Under the pieces are notes generated by a model. It searched no databases, was not told the DNA's origin, and saw nothing but the letters and a program-made list of their open reading frames with translations. A DNA stretch of 64,000 nt from Diphasiastrum complanatum (Eukaryota > Streptophyta > Lycopodiopsida > Lycopodiales > Lycopodiaceae): assembly GCA_029204225.1 (NCBI GenBank), contig CM055106.1:3750039-3814038 (forward strand), in the 5' to 3' direction. The position numbers were made by a program, and so were the translations under genes. Below, in pieces: positions 61,560 through 64,000 of this stretch. Each line of letters starts with the position of its first letter. Positions within the stretch are counted from its first letter, which is position 1.

Positions 61560-62485
61560 TTTTTGGACCCCTAAAACAAGTTCCAATCTATGGTGCCTAT
61601 GTGTCAGATTACGTCGAATGGTTTCCAAGGCGAAGAACACAGTCATGCCTTTAGGAGATGGTTTGGACAGTCTTCTACACCTAAAGAAGAATTCAATGCA
61701 TGACTTCTTTCATGGTAGCAGATTTCCAGGACAAGGTTTTTTAGAAGACCGTTGCTTTGTTTTCAAAATATCAATGAAGGGACCTGCTTCAGGAGTGGAT
61801 CTAGTAAATCGAATGTGATGAACAAGCAATGGAGATCTCAAGTATGCTTGGGTTCAGTTTGATCACACCCGAAGAGTAATTGGATGGTCAACAATAGCAT
61901 GCCACATCTACGACCAAGGTATCTCTTTTATGTTCCAACAGAGTTGAACAAAACTTTTTCCAATTTGAAGAAAAACTTACAAACATGATCTTGATTTTTT
62001 TTGGTTCAGTGTACAAGAGCTGTTGAGCATAGCTACGTGCGAGATGAAGGAAGAGGATACTGAGGCACAAATTCTATTTTGGGAGATGCTCAATATAGTC
62101 ATGAAGCGTTCTGGTCACGACCATGCTGACTTTCATGGATTCATGACAGATGAGGCCCAAGCAAATTGGAGGGCAGTCCGAACAGTGTATAACGGGGGCG
62201 CAGATAATGTCATGAGTGGTCGTAAAAGGTCATGCCTATTTCACTGGGAAAAAAGCCTTGTGAGACACACCAATGCATATGTTCCAAAGGATTAACAGGC
62301 TCAACACAAGTTATTATGCAAAAAATTGGAGGACTTCCACAACAGGGACGAAGATTGGAACACTACAGGTTGATTAGGTAGTGGTGGTGGATAGCAAAAG
62401 TGAAGGAGTGTGATGTTCCAGCTTTGGATAGTTGGTTGAGCTGGTGGAATGTCAGAATTGCTCATTGGGACGAAATCATGGTAGT
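61560..62485 (+). pseudogene. MULE-like transposase core, disrupted
   Basis: Pieces in order: PIYGAYVSDYVEWFPRRR, frameshift, PLGDGLDSLLHLKKNSMHDF, RFPGQGFLEDRCFVFKISMK, two TGA after LVNRM, then LKYAWVQFDHTRRVIGWSTI. An intron-like GTATCT..TTCAG (about 61920-62007) is followed by LLSIATCEMKEEDTEAQ and FMTDEAQANWRAVRTVY..KRSCLFHWEKSLVRHT. The D..A...(~30)..C..HW spacing fits the last part of a MULE transposase core. A TAA at 62293-62295 interrupts AYVPKD/QAQHKLL, and W-rich residues end near a donor GTAGTAGTAAG at 62481. Confidence 0.5.
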
Positions 62486-62604
62486 AGTAAGTTGTTTATA
62501 TAAAGCAAGACCACAAATTGTAATTTATTCTCACCACAAATTCAAATTGATAACCATAAACCATTTTTTATGTTAAATTCTAAAATACTTGTGTTTGCAT
62601 TTGA

Positions 62605-63988
62605 TAGGTGACGGATAGAAATACCGCGCAAATGCTCCACGAACCAATTTATCGGAATCCAAACATGGTAACTAGCTTGCTGGAGAGGGGCAGAAAGATA
62701 AAATTTCCTTGTACGATGCAGTTGTCTCTGATATGGCAAATGCTCTTTTGCAAAGTGCAAAACAACATGCATATATTATGGAAAAACATTTGGGAGCTGG
62801 ACCAAGCTTGAAGAATTTAATTGATAGAAGCTCATCAAAGCATCCATTTAAGCCTACAACAATAGCACAAACAGTTCAACAGATTGTCACTGGCACTCCA
62901 ATGTATCACAACAGGGTCAATTTAGAGGGTGAGAGAGAGACCATGCGACAGAAGAGGAGGCTTTCCTTGGTTGTGGATGTAGAGGATGATAGTAGTCACA
63001 AACCTGAATTTGTTCATGTTACCAAAGAACGCAAGGAGCGGGGCCGCCCCAAAAAAATCATATTTCAAGCAGAGGGAAGTGTACCTGGTCAAGGTATAGA
63101 GGCACCATTGACTTCAAGGGTTCCCCCACAAGAAGGTGACTTCGTGTTGCAAGATAAGCAAGAGGTGGTGGAACATAAACTACACGACACCTTTTGGGCA
63201 ATAAGGATGACTAACATTGGTAGTCGTGTGAAGTGTCTCGGTTGGATATCCAAAAGTGAAAAATGTAGTCGTGCAATAACCAATTCATTGAAAGGTACTC
63301 CCGCGCCATGTTTTTTCTCAACACGACGCCATCCAAATGGGAAGTCCCAAAAATGATGTGGTTTTGTATTACTGATTGCACCCATTCTTGGAACCCAGAC
63401 AAGAGCATAAATCCAACACCAGCAAAACTACCAAGCATATGGCCTGTCGTTGAAGGAACAAAGTTGGTGCAATCAGAGGTGGACATGTTGACTGCTGTAG
63501 GATTTCAATTGGAAGTGAAGTCTGTTAGTGTGAATAGTGCTGCTGGTGTTCCTGGCCACAAACAAGCGGCTGGTCCTAGTAGAGTAGAAAATTCCAAAAC
63601 CCACGAATACAAGTGACCAAGGCATAGGACAAAAGTATCAAAAATAGCACAAACATGTATAGAGAAAGCCCTGACCGTGAGTGCTTCTGTGATGACAGAG
63701 AAGGTAGTTAAAGAGTCACAACACAAGATTTTTGAAATTGAGACTGAATCTTCTCTGCAAGCAAGACTTCGTTATGATGTCCATATGAATATCAATCCCT
63801 CATGCACTTGTCCAAACTTCCAAAAAAGGTTGGCCGAGAGAAAGCCATATACGGCTTGCAAGCATATATATTTCATATTTTTAAGAATTTTGGGCTTTGA
63901 TAAGCTAAGCAACATGTTTATTCATCAAGCCACTTTGAGTGAAGAAGAGGTCTTCCAAGCACTTACTCGTGGGAGAACATACCCATAA
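62605..63988 (+). pseudogene. MULE-like gene, C-terminal part with SWIM finger
   Basis: After an acceptor (TTTGATAG) come VTDRNTAQMLHEPIYRNPN, a frameshift near 62705, VVSDMANALLQSAKQHAYIM, a KERGRPKK AT-hook-like motif (about 63030-63055), RMTNIGSRVKCLGWISKSEK, a second frameshift near 63315 and WPVVEGTKLVQSEVDMLTAV. A single in-frame TGA at 63614-63616 precedes the SWIM zinc finger CTCPNFQKRLAERKPYTACK with H two residues on (C-X-C...C-X-H, about 63800-63870). It ends TAA at 63988. SWIM domains are typical of MULE/FAR1-type proteins. Confidence 0.55.
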
Positions 63989-64000
63989 ATAGGACAATGG

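Overview
The window is nuclear DNA of a land plant, AT-rich and built almost entirely from transposable elements. The evidence is a dense set of Ty1/copia retrotransposons primed by initiator Met-tRNA (TGGTATCAGAGC sites), Ty3/gypsy pieces, a CACTA transposase relic with a spliceosomal intron, a SWIM-domain MULE-like transposase relic, a MITE, long GA microsatellites, and gene fragments with GT-AG introns. Nothing fixes the species. I see no rRNA, tRNA gene, CRISPR array or prokaryotic feature.

Layout. 1-5177: fragments of several copia elements and LTRs. 5178-5470: an unrecognised transposon-like coding fragment (minus). 5471-6412: non-coding, with a cluster of GTCGAAATCCGAC-type repeats. 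6539-8696 (minus): a broken four-exon gene, tentatively ParB-like. 7989-10598 and 15496-18217: the two arms of a ~2.6-kb inverted duplication carrying the 5' exons of that gene, a copia LTR, its leader and the start of gag. 10899-21482: a composite minus-strand copia array inserted into a Ty3/gypsy integrase (halves at 10600-10898 and 21483-22309, target duplication GGGAA/GGGGA). 23058-24770: an unrecognised gene relic and a copia relic. 25143-25450: GA microsatellites.

25743-32173 is the one complete element: 655-bp LTRs that differ at about five positions, a CCCAA target duplication, a primer site, a purine tract and an uninterrupted 1,317-residue Gag-Pol. It could be autonomous.

32179-44596 holds decayed copia elements, two convergent host-like gene fragments (37205-38092), a gypsy protease and gag-like relic, and a copia gag carrying a 374-bp TA-flanked MITE. 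44597-50641 is a second full-length but mutated copia element, inserted into a reversed LTR with TAACC target duplications. 50647-64000 holds LTR debris, a CACTA relic (55961-56637), small unrecognised fragments, a 55-bp tandem repeat and a MULE/SWIM relic (61017-63988).

Themes. Most copia LTRs carry the palindrome CACACGTGTG or its decay form CACATGTGTG, and six LTR copies from two families carry it as a spaced pair. Many breaks are single transitions to stop codons. The region records nested insertion, inverted duplication, inversion within an element and recombination between copies. It does not contain a functional multi-gene pathway.
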